Source: Candidatus Adlerbacteria bacterium RIFCSPHIGHO2_02_FULL_54_18 (GTDB taxonomy: Bacteria; Patescibacteriota; Minisyncoccia; Phycocordibacterales; SBAW01). Taken from it: DNA of 20,355 nucleotides. Both the position numbers and the translations under genes were made by a program. Where the stretch lies: positions 1 to 20,355 of the forward strand of contig MEWV01000017.1 in the NCBI GenBank assembly GCA_001775445.1, written 5' to 3'. Positions 4,011 to 10,983 of the stretch are shown piece after piece (within the stretch, counting starts at the first letter, position 1; each line of letters opens with the position of its first letter). The notes beneath the pieces were generated by a model that had not been told where the DNA came from, did not search any database, and saw only the letters and a program-made list of their open reading frames with translations.

Positions 4011-6053
4011 CTACGCGATAAGCTTTAGAAACTCCTCTTCGGAGAGGATTTTTATACGGAACGCGCGGGCTTTATCCAGTTTTAAGCCCGCTTCCTCCCC
4101 CGCCACCACATAATCGGTTTTTTTGGAAACACTCGAAGAGATGCTGCCGCCGGACTTTCGTATCTTTTCTTTGGCCTCGTCGCGACTCAGGGAGGCGAGG
4201 CCTCCCGTCAGCACGAAAGTTTTGCCGGCAAACGGGAGGTTATTTTTCTCCGAGGATTTTTCCGACACTATGTACAAAACTTTTTTGAGACGATTAATAA
4301 GATTTTTATTTTCTTTTTCGGCACACCACTCCACAAGCGCTTGCGCAACGATGGGGCCGATGCCGTCTATGGCTTCGAGTTCTTCCACACTTGCGTCTGC
4401 AAGCTCATCTATTGTTTTAAAATTCTGCGCAAGGAGTATGGCCGTTTCTTCGCCCACATGCGGCAGGGAAAGCCCCGTCAACAGGCGCGAGAGAGGTACC
4501 CTCTGTGCCGCTTTTTGTATCGACTCAATTAATTTCTTGGCAGATACTTCCGCGAAGCCCTCGAGCTCCAGTACATCACCCTCGCGCAAGGTAAAAAAAT
4601 CATCAACGTGAGACACTAGACCCTTTTCGAGCAAAGCGTCTACCGTGCTGGGCCCCAGCCCCTCAATGTTGAGTGCGCCGCGCGAGGCAAAATAGCGCAG
4701 CGTGCGCCGCACCACGGCAAAAGAGTTTTTGGCGACACATCGCCATGCCGCTTGTCCTGGTATGCGCTCTACCTCGCCACCTCCCCCACATTCCGCAACA
4801 CGGGCTGGCCAGCGGTAAGGTTTTGTGCCGGGGGGCCGCAACTCAGTGAGCACCCGCATAATATCCGGGATTACATCGCCCGCCTTCTGCAAGATAACCG
4901 TGTCCCCCACCCGCACATCAAGCCGCTTAATTTCGTCTTCGTTGTGCAAGGTTGCGCGCGACACTGTTGAGCCGGCCACCAAGACCGGCCTCAAGTGCGC
5001 CACGGGGGTGAGTACGCCGGTGCGGCCCACCTGCAGAACAATATCCTCGACTACGGTGGTCACCTGCTCTGCGGGGAACTTCCACGCCACCGCAAAACGC
5101 GGTGCCTTGCCCGTGTAGCCAAGCATCTCCTGCCGCGCGCGATCATTAACCTTAATCACAATGCCGTCTATCGCATAGTGCTCGGTGGGCGCCTTTTTTT
5201 TCCATTTTTTCCAATACGCTATAACCTCCTCGACGGAGCCCGCGAGCTCACAGTGCGGGTTGACCTTGAACCCCAGCTCGCGCAGTACTGTGAGTTCCTC
5301 CCACTGTGTCGGCGGCAGGCCACCGCGCAACTGTGCAATGTCATATATAAAAGTGTCGAGTTTGCGGGAGGCGGCGACAGCCGGGTCGAGCTGGCGGATA
5401 GCGCCCGCGGCCGCATTGCGCGGATTGGCAAAAAGAGGCAGTTTTTCGTTTTGAGATCTTCGAAGAGCGTTTATGTCTTTTAAACTCTGCTTGCTCATCC
5501 ACACTTCCCCCTCAACGACTATGTCGACAGAACGCTCGAGTGTAAGCGGCACCGAGCCGATGGTACGTACATTGTGCGTCACTTCCTCTCCGACCGCGCC
5601 GTCGCCGCGCGTGGCGGCAACAGAGAGTGCCCCTTTTTCATAAGTAAGTACGACTTTTAGCCCGTCAATTTTGAGCTCACAGGTGTAGGAGACTTTCCCC
5701 GCCTCACCGAGTTCCTCGACCATGCTCGGGATTTTCAACATGCGCTTTACCCGCGCATCAAAATCACGGATATCCTCTTCGCTGAACGCATCATTAAAAG
5801 ACCATTGTGCCACGCTGTGCCGTACTTTTTTAAAAGCGACGACCGGCTCTCCCCCTACCCGCCTCGTCGGAGAGTCGGGTGCAATAAGCGCAGGATAGCG
5901 CTCCTCCAGCCGCAGGAGCTCCTGCTCCAACTCATCGTAGGCGCTGTCGGATATCTCCGGACTCTCCAGAACATAGTAGAGCCGGCGGTGCCGGTTTACA
6001 ACCGTCACAAGCTTTGCATAGCGCTCTCGCGCGTCTTTGGGAACTGCGGGCAT
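4011..6053 (-). CDS. ligA: NAD-dependent DNA ligase with a degenerate zinc finger
   Basis: Seals nicks in DNA during replication and repair using NAD+. Starting at the ATG at 6053 the product has 680 residues. It shows the Ia domain, the adenylation domain with active-site lysine K128 in CELKIDGLK, the OB fold, HhH repeats (around IDGIGPIVAQAL) and a C-terminal BRCT domain (FAGKTFVLTGGLASLSRDEA). The zinc finger is broken: only two of four cysteines remain (in VAECGG and AAWRC), while the first and fourth positions read V and F (KNSFAVV). A 25-codon upstream extension is possible but would run into the preceding pilin gene, so the start MPAVPKDARERY, 31 bases past that gene, is preferred. It is followed by gatC. 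Confidence 0.97.
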   Translation of the reverse strand: MPAVPKDARERYAKLVTVVNRHRRLYYVLESPEISDSAYDELEQELLRLEERYPALIAPDSPTRRVGGEPVVAFKKVRHSVAQWSFNDAFSEEDIRDFDARVKRMLKIPSMVEELGEAGKVSYTCELKIDGLKVVLTYEKGALSVAATRGDGAVGEEVTHNVRTIGSVPLTLERSVDIVVEGEVWMSKQSLKDINALRRSQNEKLPLFANPRNAAAGAIRQLDPAVAASRKLDTFIYDIAQLRGGLPPTQWEELTVLRELGFKVNPHCELAGSVEEVIAYWKKWKKKAPTEHYAIDGIVIKVNDRARQEMLGYTGKAPRFAVAWKFPAEQVTTVVEDIVLQVGRTGVLTPVAHLRPVLVAGSTVSRATLHNEDEIKRLDVRVGDTVILQKAGDVIPDIMRVLTELRPPGTKPYRWPARVAECGGGGEVERIPGQAAWRCVAKNSFAVVRRTLRYFASRGALNIEGLGPSTVDALLEKGLVSHVDDFFTLREGDVLELEGFAEVSAKKLIESIQKAAQRVPLSRLLTGLSLPHVGEETAILLAQNFKTIDELADASVEELEAIDGIGPIVAQALVEWCAEKENKNLINRLKKVLYIVSEKSSEKNNLPFAGKTFVLTGGLASLSRDEAKEKIRKSGGSISSSVSKKTDYVVAGEEAGLKLDKARAFRIKILSEEEFLKLIA

Positions 6054-6084
6054 GTACCCACTATCATAAACTACCCGGCGGTTT

Positions 6085-6642
6085 TTAGAAGGTGACGTAC
6101 AGTACGCGTTCGAGCCGCAATTGTCCACCAGAGAGACAAGTGTTGTATCCTCTTGAGATGATGGTGGTTTGGACGGGCGATCCCTGTTTTATAACCTGCA
6201 CTTTAGTGCAATAGGTTTGGCTCGGAGCAAACGAGAGAGTAAAGGTGGTGGTCGCTGAACTTGCGCCCGTCTCGACTACCCAGCCGCTCCACCCGATCGG
6301 TGGAGCGGCATAGGTAGCGGGAGGGGTCCCCACGGCGGCTACGTCCTGCCCATTGCAAGAAACACCGGAGACGGGAAACGCCGACTGCGTTGAGGAAGCG
6401 AACGCCGTACCGACAGGACAGTTGCCCAGCGCGCAGCGGTTCTCCCAATAAAGGGCGCACTCTACTCCGGTATCGGCGGCGTAAATAGCATAATGCGACT
6501 GCGTCGCGGTCTGCGAGAGGTCGAGCTCGCGCAGCGTTAGGTCGTATATCGCAAGCCCGATGGCGAGCGCAAGTCCTCCAACAAGCATTGCAAAAAATAT
6601 TGTAAACCCCCTTAACTCTTTATTTTTATTTTTTATTGCCAT
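6085..6642 (-). CDS. PilX/GspK-like minor pilin lacking Glu5
   Basis: A 185-residue protein with leader MAIKNKNKELRG, a prepilin peptidase site G12|F13 and a hydrophobic N-terminal helix (FTIFFAMLVGGLALAIGLAIYD). Position 5 of the mature protein is Phe where ordinary pilins have Glu. GspK and PilX-type tip proteins are known to lack this glutamate, so a tip role is inferred. Four cysteines in the body (ECALYW, NRCALG, GNCPVG and SCNG) and two later ones may form disulfides. The ATG overlaps the end of the PilV-like gene by 10 bases. It is last in the pilin series, just before ligA. Confidence 0.8.
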   Translation of the reverse strand: MAIKNKNKELRGFTIFFAMLVGGLALAIGLAIYDLTLRELDLSQTATQSHYAIYAADTGVECALYWENRCALGNCPVGTAFASSTQSAFPVSGVSCNGQDVAAVGTPPATYAAPPIGWSGWVVETGASSATTTFTLSFAPSQTYCTKVQVIKQGSPVQTTIISRGYNTCLSGGQLRLERVLYVTF

Positions 6643-7214
6643 CGGAATATATTTCCGCGCACGGTTGCGGGGCGGTGTGTAACCCCCGCCACGTCTACCC
6701 AGCTTACGGTAACAGTTACTGCCGCTTCGTCGGGAGTTGCGGGGTCGTTTTTGACGTAGACAGAGCGTATAAACTGCTGCGGAGTTGCCGTCCCGCTTGT
6801 ATAACGAAATATTTTAGTCGACGGGTCATACTTCATCAGAGGACAGGAGCCGCTGCAGGCGGTTGCGACGGCGGGGTCTACTGCAAGCGAGTCGAGATAG
6901 CAGGCGGTTGAGCCGTCGACACTCTTACACGCGGAGAGGTTGGAGAGCCAAGTTCCTGAAGGGCAGCCACTCGGTTGTACTCCTGCCGCAAGACACGCAC
7001 TATCGCGCAGGTAGCGCACCTGCTCCATCGCATCTTGCGCGAGATAGTACGCGACAAACTGATCCTTAGCCGTCAGGGTAGCGGTGAGCCCTTTTGAGGC
7101 GATAGTGAGAGGACCAGTCACCGCAACGGACAGCAGGAGCACTGCTATGAGCGTCTCAATGAGGGTGAAGCCCCGCACGCGAGCACATAATTTTTTTAAA
7201 ATGTTACTGATCAT
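6633..7214 (-). CDS. PilV/GspI-like minor pilin
   Basis: A 193-residue prepilin with leader MISNILKKLCARVRG, cleavage G15|F16 and the class III signature FTLIETLIAVLLLSVAV with Glu5. The segment AKDQFVAYYLAQDAMEQVRYLRD after the helix is typical of PilV/GspI-type proteins. Several cysteines lie in the middle part (DSAC, SGCPSG, SACKS, TACYL, TACSGSC). It overlaps the upstream gene by 11 bases and the downstream gene by 10, so the four minor pilins are translated as a coupled set. Confidence 0.85.
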   Translation of the reverse strand: MISNILKKLCARVRGFTLIETLIAVLLLSVAVTGPLTIASKGLTATLTAKDQFVAYYLAQDAMEQVRYLRDSACLAAGVQPSGCPSGTWLSNLSACKSVDGSTACYLDSLAVDPAVATACSGSCPLMKYDPSTKIFRYTSGTATPQQFIRSVYVKNDPATPDEAAVTVTVSWVDVAGVTHRPATVRGNIFRWQ

Positions 7215-7779
7215 ATACGCGCTGTGTCACAGATGTCTGCAAATTAAATTGGGAGGTCTGCGTTCCGCTCACCACTACAGTGCCTGAAACGAGTATAGTC
7301 ACTTTCGGCTGCAGCGCATCAGCCGAACTCGAGCCCGTGACATAAAAATTTAGAGATGAAATCCGCACTTCGCCGGACGTGATAGGGACAAGAGCGCCTC
7401 CGGCAATAGAGCGCAGTATCGCCGTCCCCGTGGTGGAGCAGGTGCTGCTGTTCCCCAAGCAAAAATAGGTGGTGCTGCTGTCCCCCGCCTGGAAAGCAAA
7501 AGAGGACGCGGGGGTTACCGCACAGTCGCGAGGGGTACTGAACGTCCCTACTGAAGCGTCGCAATGGTAGTTGGTGCCGATGCGGGCGGCGCGCGAAAGG
7601 GAGTCGAGGGAAAAGTTGAGGTTGTTGATGACCGACTTAAGAGTTTGTGCCTTTCTGTCGCTCTCCGACATTGCAAGGAGAGCACCGAGCGCGATAGTCA
7701 TCACGACGGAAAATATCGCCACCGACACCAGCACTTCTATCAGTGTAAACCCCCGTATATTGTGTGCAGGGATATTCAT
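7204..7779 (-). CDS. PilW/GspJ-like minor pilin
   Basis: A 191-residue prepilin with leader MNIPAHNIRG, cleavage G10|F11 and helix FTLIEVLVSVAIFSVVMTIALGAL. The pattern around the helix end (MSESDRKAQTLKSVINNLNFSLDSLSRAARIG) is typical of PilW/GspJ. The reading frame is open far upstream, but the ATG at 7779 is chosen because it lies one base after the stop of the preceding gene (TGATATG) and gives a normal short leader. The long C-terminal part is Ser/Thr/Val-rich beta-type sequence. Confidence 0.85.
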   Translation of the reverse strand: MNIPAHNIRGFTLIEVLVSVAIFSVVMTIALGALLAMSESDRKAQTLKSVINNLNFSLDSLSRAARIGTNYHCDASVGTFSTPRDCAVTPASSFAFQAGDSSTTYFCLGNSSTCSTTGTAILRSIAGGALVPITSGEVRISSLNFYVTGSSSADALQPKVTILVSGTVVVSGTQTSQFNLQTSVTQRVYDQ

Positions 7780-7780
7780 A

Positions 7781-8461
7781 TCAGCAAGCGGGGGCGGTGG
7801 TGTTTGGAGCGCACACCGATATCTGTCCAGAGGAAGACACTTTGATACTGCGCGCGTCGCTATTGTGGGTCGATGCCAGCTGTATGTACGCATCGCTATA
7901 CACCGCCGCGACTCCCAACGCACAGGACCCCGCCGTACTAGTGACAACACACGCGTCGGGGTTTGGCCGTCTAAAAAAGATAGTGAGTGTGTCGATGTGC
8001 GTCGGCCCCGACGCACTGGAGAGGCAGTGCAGCGCGCCGGTGCCGACAACGGAGGCGCAAAAGTCCTTGACCGTAAAGTCGCTCCCTATTTTATAGCCCG
8101 GCAGGTCTTCTCCCACGTTCCGCGCGCCGTTTGAGTTGGCGTCGGCAAAAACATAATACTGGGCGAGCGCTCCGGGGAAGTAGACCCCGAAGCCGGAGGA
8201 AAAGATGCCGCTCCCCAGAGAGGTCTCTCTCACCGAGGTGCTGTACACCTGCGCCTGGCGCACCGACAGCGCCACGCTGTAAGCAAGAGAGCGCAGGAGG
8301 GTGGAGCTGTTGAACTTGTCCTGTCGCAGCATAATAACGGTAGTGATGAGAAAAATGATACTGGACACGACTAAAAGCTCTATGAGAGTAAACCCCCTGC
8401 TCTGGGCAGAAACGGAGGATTTAGAAGAAGAGCGTCGGAAGTGTGTAAAAGAGGTCAACAT
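7781..8461 (-). CDS. FimT/GspH-like minor pilin
   Basis: A prepilin of 226 residues from the ATG at 8461, with a 23-residue basic, Ser-rich leader ending SAQSRG, cleavage G23|F24, and helix FTLIELLVVSSIIFLITTVIML. The following SLAYSVALSVRQAQVYSTSVRET is the FimT/GspH pattern. A GTG at 8518 would add 19 residues and is the alternative start. The gene start lies inside the end of pilD (41-base overlap). With its PilW-, PilV- and PilX-like neighbours it completes the H-J-I-K set that caps type IV pili and type II pseudopili. Confidence 0.82.
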   Translation of the reverse strand: MLTSFTHFRRSSSKSSVSAQSRGFTLIELLVVSSIIFLITTVIMLRQDKFNSSTLLRSLAYSVALSVRQAQVYSTSVRETSLGSGIFSSGFGVYFPGALAQYYVFADANSNGARNVGEDLPGYKIGSDFTVKDFCASVVGTGALHCLSSASGPTHIDTLTIFFRRPNPDACVVTSTAGSCALGVAAVYSDAYIQLASTHNSDARSIKVSSSGQISVCAPNTTAPAC

Positions 8462-9164
8462 GGAGAAAGTATGCGCACGCCGCGCCGAAGATAAGAAACG
8501 GTGCGAACGGCACCTCACTCTTCATTGTATATCCCCGCGGAAGGCACAGGAGTACAATGCCCACAACAGCTCCGCTCCAAAACGCGAGCATAAAAGCGGT
8601 GAGTCCTGCCGTGAGCCCGAGCAGGAGCCCCAGTCCCGCCTCGAGCATACCGTCTCCCCACCCCATCCACTGCCCGCGCGATATAAGCGATACAAACAAA
8701 AGTGGAACGGACAAAAGAACCCCGGCAGCATCTACTAATTGGAAGCCCCCTAAATAGACATGAAGGAGCCCAAGTGCAGCAAGCAACGCTGAGCAGGACA
8801 AGGGAATAATTTTGTGGCGCAGGTCATAGACCAAAACAAACAGCAAAATAATCCACACAAGCAGCCAAAAAAAGAAGGAGGGTAGGTCGGGGGTGTTAAG
8901 AGCAAGAAATACGGCGATACTGCCGACCATCACCTCGACCGCTGGATACTGCACAGAGATGCGGGAGGAGCAGTAGCGACAGCGGCCGCGCAATAAAAGA
9001 TATGAGAGGACCGGCACGAGGTCGAGCACGCCTAAAGTGTGCCCGCAGTGCATACAGCCGGAACGGCCGCGCAAGACCGAGCGGCCGGTGTTGTAGCGAA
9101 AGAGGAGCGCATTGAGAAAACTCCCCGCTATAGCCCCAAACACGGCCGCGGAAAAGACAACCAT
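8421..9164 (-). CDS. pilD: Prepilin peptidase / methyltransferase
   Basis: Membrane aspartyl protease that removes the leader from prepilins and methylates the new N-terminus. From the ATG at 9164 it has 247 residues. The N-terminal GSFLNALLFR motif is followed by the four-cysteine zinc site C37xxC40 and C62xxC65. The two catalytic aspartates are D114 in VYDLRHKIIP and D171 in GWGDGMLEA; the second motif usually reads GxGDxKL, and here Met replaces Lys. Several membrane segments follow, and EVPFAPFLIFGA near the end is typical. The start overlaps the TGA of the GspG-like gene (TGATG). A TTG seven codons upstream is an alternative. Its substrates are the seven prepilins encoded beside it. Confidence 0.95.
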   Translation of the reverse strand: MVVFSAAVFGAIAGSFLNALLFRYNTGRSVLRGRSGCMHCGHTLGVLDLVPVLSYLLLRGRCRYCSSRISVQYPAVEVMVGSIAVFLALNTPDLPSFFFWLLVWIILLFVLVYDLRHKIIPLSCSALLAALGLLHVYLGGFQLVDAAGVLLSVPLLFVSLISRGQWMGWGDGMLEAGLGLLLGLTAGLTAFMLAFWSGAVVGIVLLCLPRGYTMKSEVPFAPFLIFGAACAYFLHVDLFYTLPTLFF

Positions 9165-9784
9165 CAGGGGGTCAGGTCGTAGCAATTGTCAGTCCCCGCG
9201 GTAGTGCCCGTACAATTGGGGGCATTGCCATGAAATGCGCCCGGTGCCGATGTGCAGGGATAATAGGTGGTGGAAAAGGGCGGAATGAGCCGATCACCGG
9301 CATCGCTGTCTTGGGTAAGAGCGGTATTGGTTGTGTCTTCAAAACTCGTCCCGAGGTGATAAATGACGGGGAAATTCGTTGTGGCATTGCAAATGCCGCT
9401 CGATGCGGTGGTAAAGGCGTTGTAGTGGTAGCAACTTGTGAGCCCGTTTGCCCCGGTGGAGTTGCAGTTGTCGCTCGTGTTGGCGCTCGGGTCCTTGGGC
9501 ACCACGGATATATATGCTGGTGCAAGCCCATTTGCCGGGTCTGAACTTGCTGTGGTGTTTGAGGGCGCGTAGATATTTTTTGGATAGAAGAGGTTATCGT
9601 TGTAATAGGAAGAGAGAGCGAGCTTTATTAAGCTGACGTCGGCTATGCGCTTACTGTCGCGCGATTTTTGCCGGGAAATTCCGAGCGAGATGGTGATAAT
9701 TGAGGTCAAAATAGCAATAATTGCTATGACAAGCATCAACTCGACAAGGGTAAACCCTCTCCCCAACTTTGGCGAGGCGCGCAT
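9164..9784 (-). CDS. GspG/PilE-like pilin
   Basis: A 206-residue prepilin with leader MRASPKLGRG, cleavage G10|F11, and helix FTLVELMLVIAIIAILTSI with Glu5. After the helix comes SRQKSRDSKRIADVSLIKLALSSYYNDNLFYPKN, the typical GspG/type IV pilin pattern in which small residues of about 50 residues are followed by a YP motif. The C-terminal half contains many Thr, Ser and Asn and seven or so cysteines. It begins one base after the stop of the second pilA gene (TAGTATG). Its place between the major pilins and pilD suggests an abundant or adaptor pilin, not a tip protein. Confidence 0.87.
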   Translation of the reverse strand: MRASPKLGRGFTLVELMLVIAIIAILTSIITISLGISRQKSRDSKRIADVSLIKLALSSYYNDNLFYPKNIYAPSNTTASSDPANGLAPAYISVVPKDPSANTSDNCNSTGANGLTSCYHYNAFTTASSGICNATTNFPVIYHLGTSFEDTTNTALTQDSDAGDRLIPPFSTTYYPCTSAPGAFHGNAPNCTGTTAGTDNCYDLTP

Positions 9785-9785
9785 A

Positions 9786-10286
9786 CTAGCATCCTACGAA
9801 TGTTTCGCCGGAAGAGGCATCTATAGAAGACACATTAATAGTGTTTGCCTTGCCGTTGCTATCCACGCACCACAACTTGGTGGGGTCTGTTTTTAGGACA
9901 ACCGCAAGAGCCCAGAAGTTGCTGGTGGAGAAGCAGACCGCTATGCGATTCGAGAAACCCTGCAGGGTAGCCGAGCCGCCGGAGTTGGTGGCCGCTTTTG
10001 TTGCCTGAGATATCGTCGGGTCGGCCCACATCCCGGCGCTGCCGCAAGCAGCGCCAGCGGTCGTCGGAAGGTCTATTGCTTGCGTACCATATACATACCC
10101 GTTGTTGTTAGCATACACCTCCGCCTGCGTGCGGATAGAGTCGAGGTTGCCCTGGATGCCTGCGTCGGCGCCCTTCTGGCGGGCGTTGCCCAAAGAAACA
10201 AGAACGATACCTGCCAAAATACCTATAATCGCTATTACTACTAAAAGCTCTATAAGGGTAAAACCCTTAGGGGCAAAAGGTATCAT
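9786..10286 (-). CDS. pilA: Type IV major pilin-like protein, second tandem copy
   Basis: A 166-residue prepilin with leader MIPFAPKG, cleavage G8|F9, and helix FTLIELLVVIAIIGILAGIVLVSLGNA. It is a paralogue of the gene just upstream: the segment KGADAGIQGNLDSIRTQAEVYA is the same in both, and 65 bases in it are identical, while the C-terminal halves differ. Three cysteines near the end (AVCFS, LWCVD, FVGC) plus one in AACGS match the disulfide pattern of its sister. The gene appears to have its own promoter after a terminator, with an extended -10 box 8 bases before the ATG, which would give a leaderless mRNA. Confidence 0.92.
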   Translation of the reverse strand: MIPFAPKGFTLIELLVVIAIIGILAGIVLVSLGNARQKGADAGIQGNLDSIRTQAEVYANNNGYVYGTQAIDLPTTAGAACGSAGMWADPTISQATKAATNSGGSATLQGFSNRIAVCFSTSNFWALAVVLKTDPTKLWCVDSNGKANTINVSSIDASSGETFVGC

Positions 10287-10294
10287 ATGCGGTC

Positions 10295-10303
10295 AGTATA
10301 CCA
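10295..10303 (-). promoter_or_regulatory. Extended -10 promoter, leaderless layout, for the second pilin
   Basis: On the minus strand TGGTATACT, a TGn extended -10 box matching TATAAT at 5 of 6 positions, ends 8 bases before the pilin ATG. Transcription starting at the usual distance would begin on or next to the A of the ATG. No good -35 is seen. The same arrangement occurs before pilM. Confidence 0.45.
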
Positions 10304-10305
10304 AC

Positions 10306-10338
10306 AAAAATCCCCGCCCTTTTGTGGGGTGGGGATTT
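10306..10338 (-). terminator. Terminator or attenuator between the two tandem pilins
   Basis: On the minus strand AAATCCCC, CCC and GGG, GGGGATTT pair across a short loop, followed by TTTTGTT. It sits about 30 bases past the stop of the first pilin and just before the extended -10 box of the second. It would let the first pilin be made in excess over the genes downstream. Confidence 0.65.
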
Positions 10339-10367
10339 CTTGCCAGGCATGTTGCCCGAAAGAACGG

Positions 10368-10844
10368 CTAGAGACAGCTGTTGGTTGCCGTCAGCGGGCT
10401 TGTTGCACTGATCTGCTTTGCCTGACCGCTGCTCGAGACACACCACGACTTTGTAGTGTCGCTCTTCAACACGACCGCCACCGCCCAGTAGTTGGCATTT
10501 GCGGCGCACACAATGCCGGTGCCTGAGTTTGTTGCCGCACTCAAGAGTGCCTGCTTGATGGTAGAATCGCCCCCGAAGAGGTTTGTCGAAGCTGCAGTAC
10601 AGGCGGCACCGGTCGCGTCAGACGTTGTGGTTGCGAGAGCCACAGAGGCATACACGTTGCCGTTGTTGCCCGCATACACCTCCGCCTGCGTGCGGATAGA
10701 GTCGAGGTTGCCCTGGATGCCTGCGTCGGCGCCCTTGCTGCGCGCGTTGCCCAAAGAAACAAGAACGATGGCCGCCAAAATGCCAATGATAGCGATGACG
10801 ACAAGAAGCTCGATGAGGGTAAACCCCTTAATAACTTTCTGCAT
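10368..10844 (-). CDS. pilA: Type IV major pilin, first tandem copy
   Basis: A 158-residue prepilin with leader MQKVIKG, cleavage G7|F8, and helix FTLIELLVVIAIIGILAAIVLVSLGNA with Glu5. The rest is a small globular domain rich in Ala, Ser and Thr with cysteines in AACTAAS, IVCAAN, SWCVSS and NSCL, probably forming disulfides. It is first in the pilin series, lies 139 bases from pilC, has its own promoter with a perfect TATAAT, and is followed by a terminator hairpin. This layout is expected of the most abundant subunit of the fibre, so I call it the major pilin; the choice between this and its tandem sister is inference. No Shine-Dalgarno is seen before the ATG. Confidence 0.93.
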   Translation of the reverse strand: MQKVIKGFTLIELLVVIAIIGILAAIVLVSLGNARSKGADAGIQGNLDSIRTQAEVYAGNNGNVYASVALATTTSDATGAACTAASTNLFGGDSTIKQALLSAATNSGTGIVCAANANYWAVAVVLKSDTTKSWCVSSSGQAKQISATSPLTATNSCL

Positions 10845-10920
10845 AATAGATAGATTCTGTAACTATATTAATAAATAACACTGGTAATGGGTGCCGCACG
10901 CCCAACCGCTAGGCCTCCCC

Positions 10921-10948
10921 ATTATACCCACCCTTCCCCCTATGACAC
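10921..10948 (-). promoter_or_regulatory. Promoter of the major pilin gene
   Basis: On the minus strand GTGTCA (10943-10948, 4 of 6), then 16 bases, then a perfect TATAAT (10921-10926), in the 139-base gap between pilC and pilA. It predicts a 5' leader of about 70 bases that begins GC-rich (GGGGAGGCCTAGCGG) and ends AT-rich. A second possible -10 (TATAGT) closer to the ATG lacks a good -35. Confidence 0.55.
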
Positions 10949-10983
10949 TCTCTCCTGTGGATAGCCCTAGAGAGGAACCCGTG

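Noticed and set aside
4011..6128. Longer ligA start with 25 extra codons
   Set aside because: The extension MDNCGSNAYCTS is unlike the ligase N-terminus and would overlap the end of the PilX-like gene.
7571..8134. 187-codon plus-strand frame across the PilW- and FimT-like genes
   Set aside because: It is Arg-rich and of low plausibility, and antisense to two clear prepilin genes.
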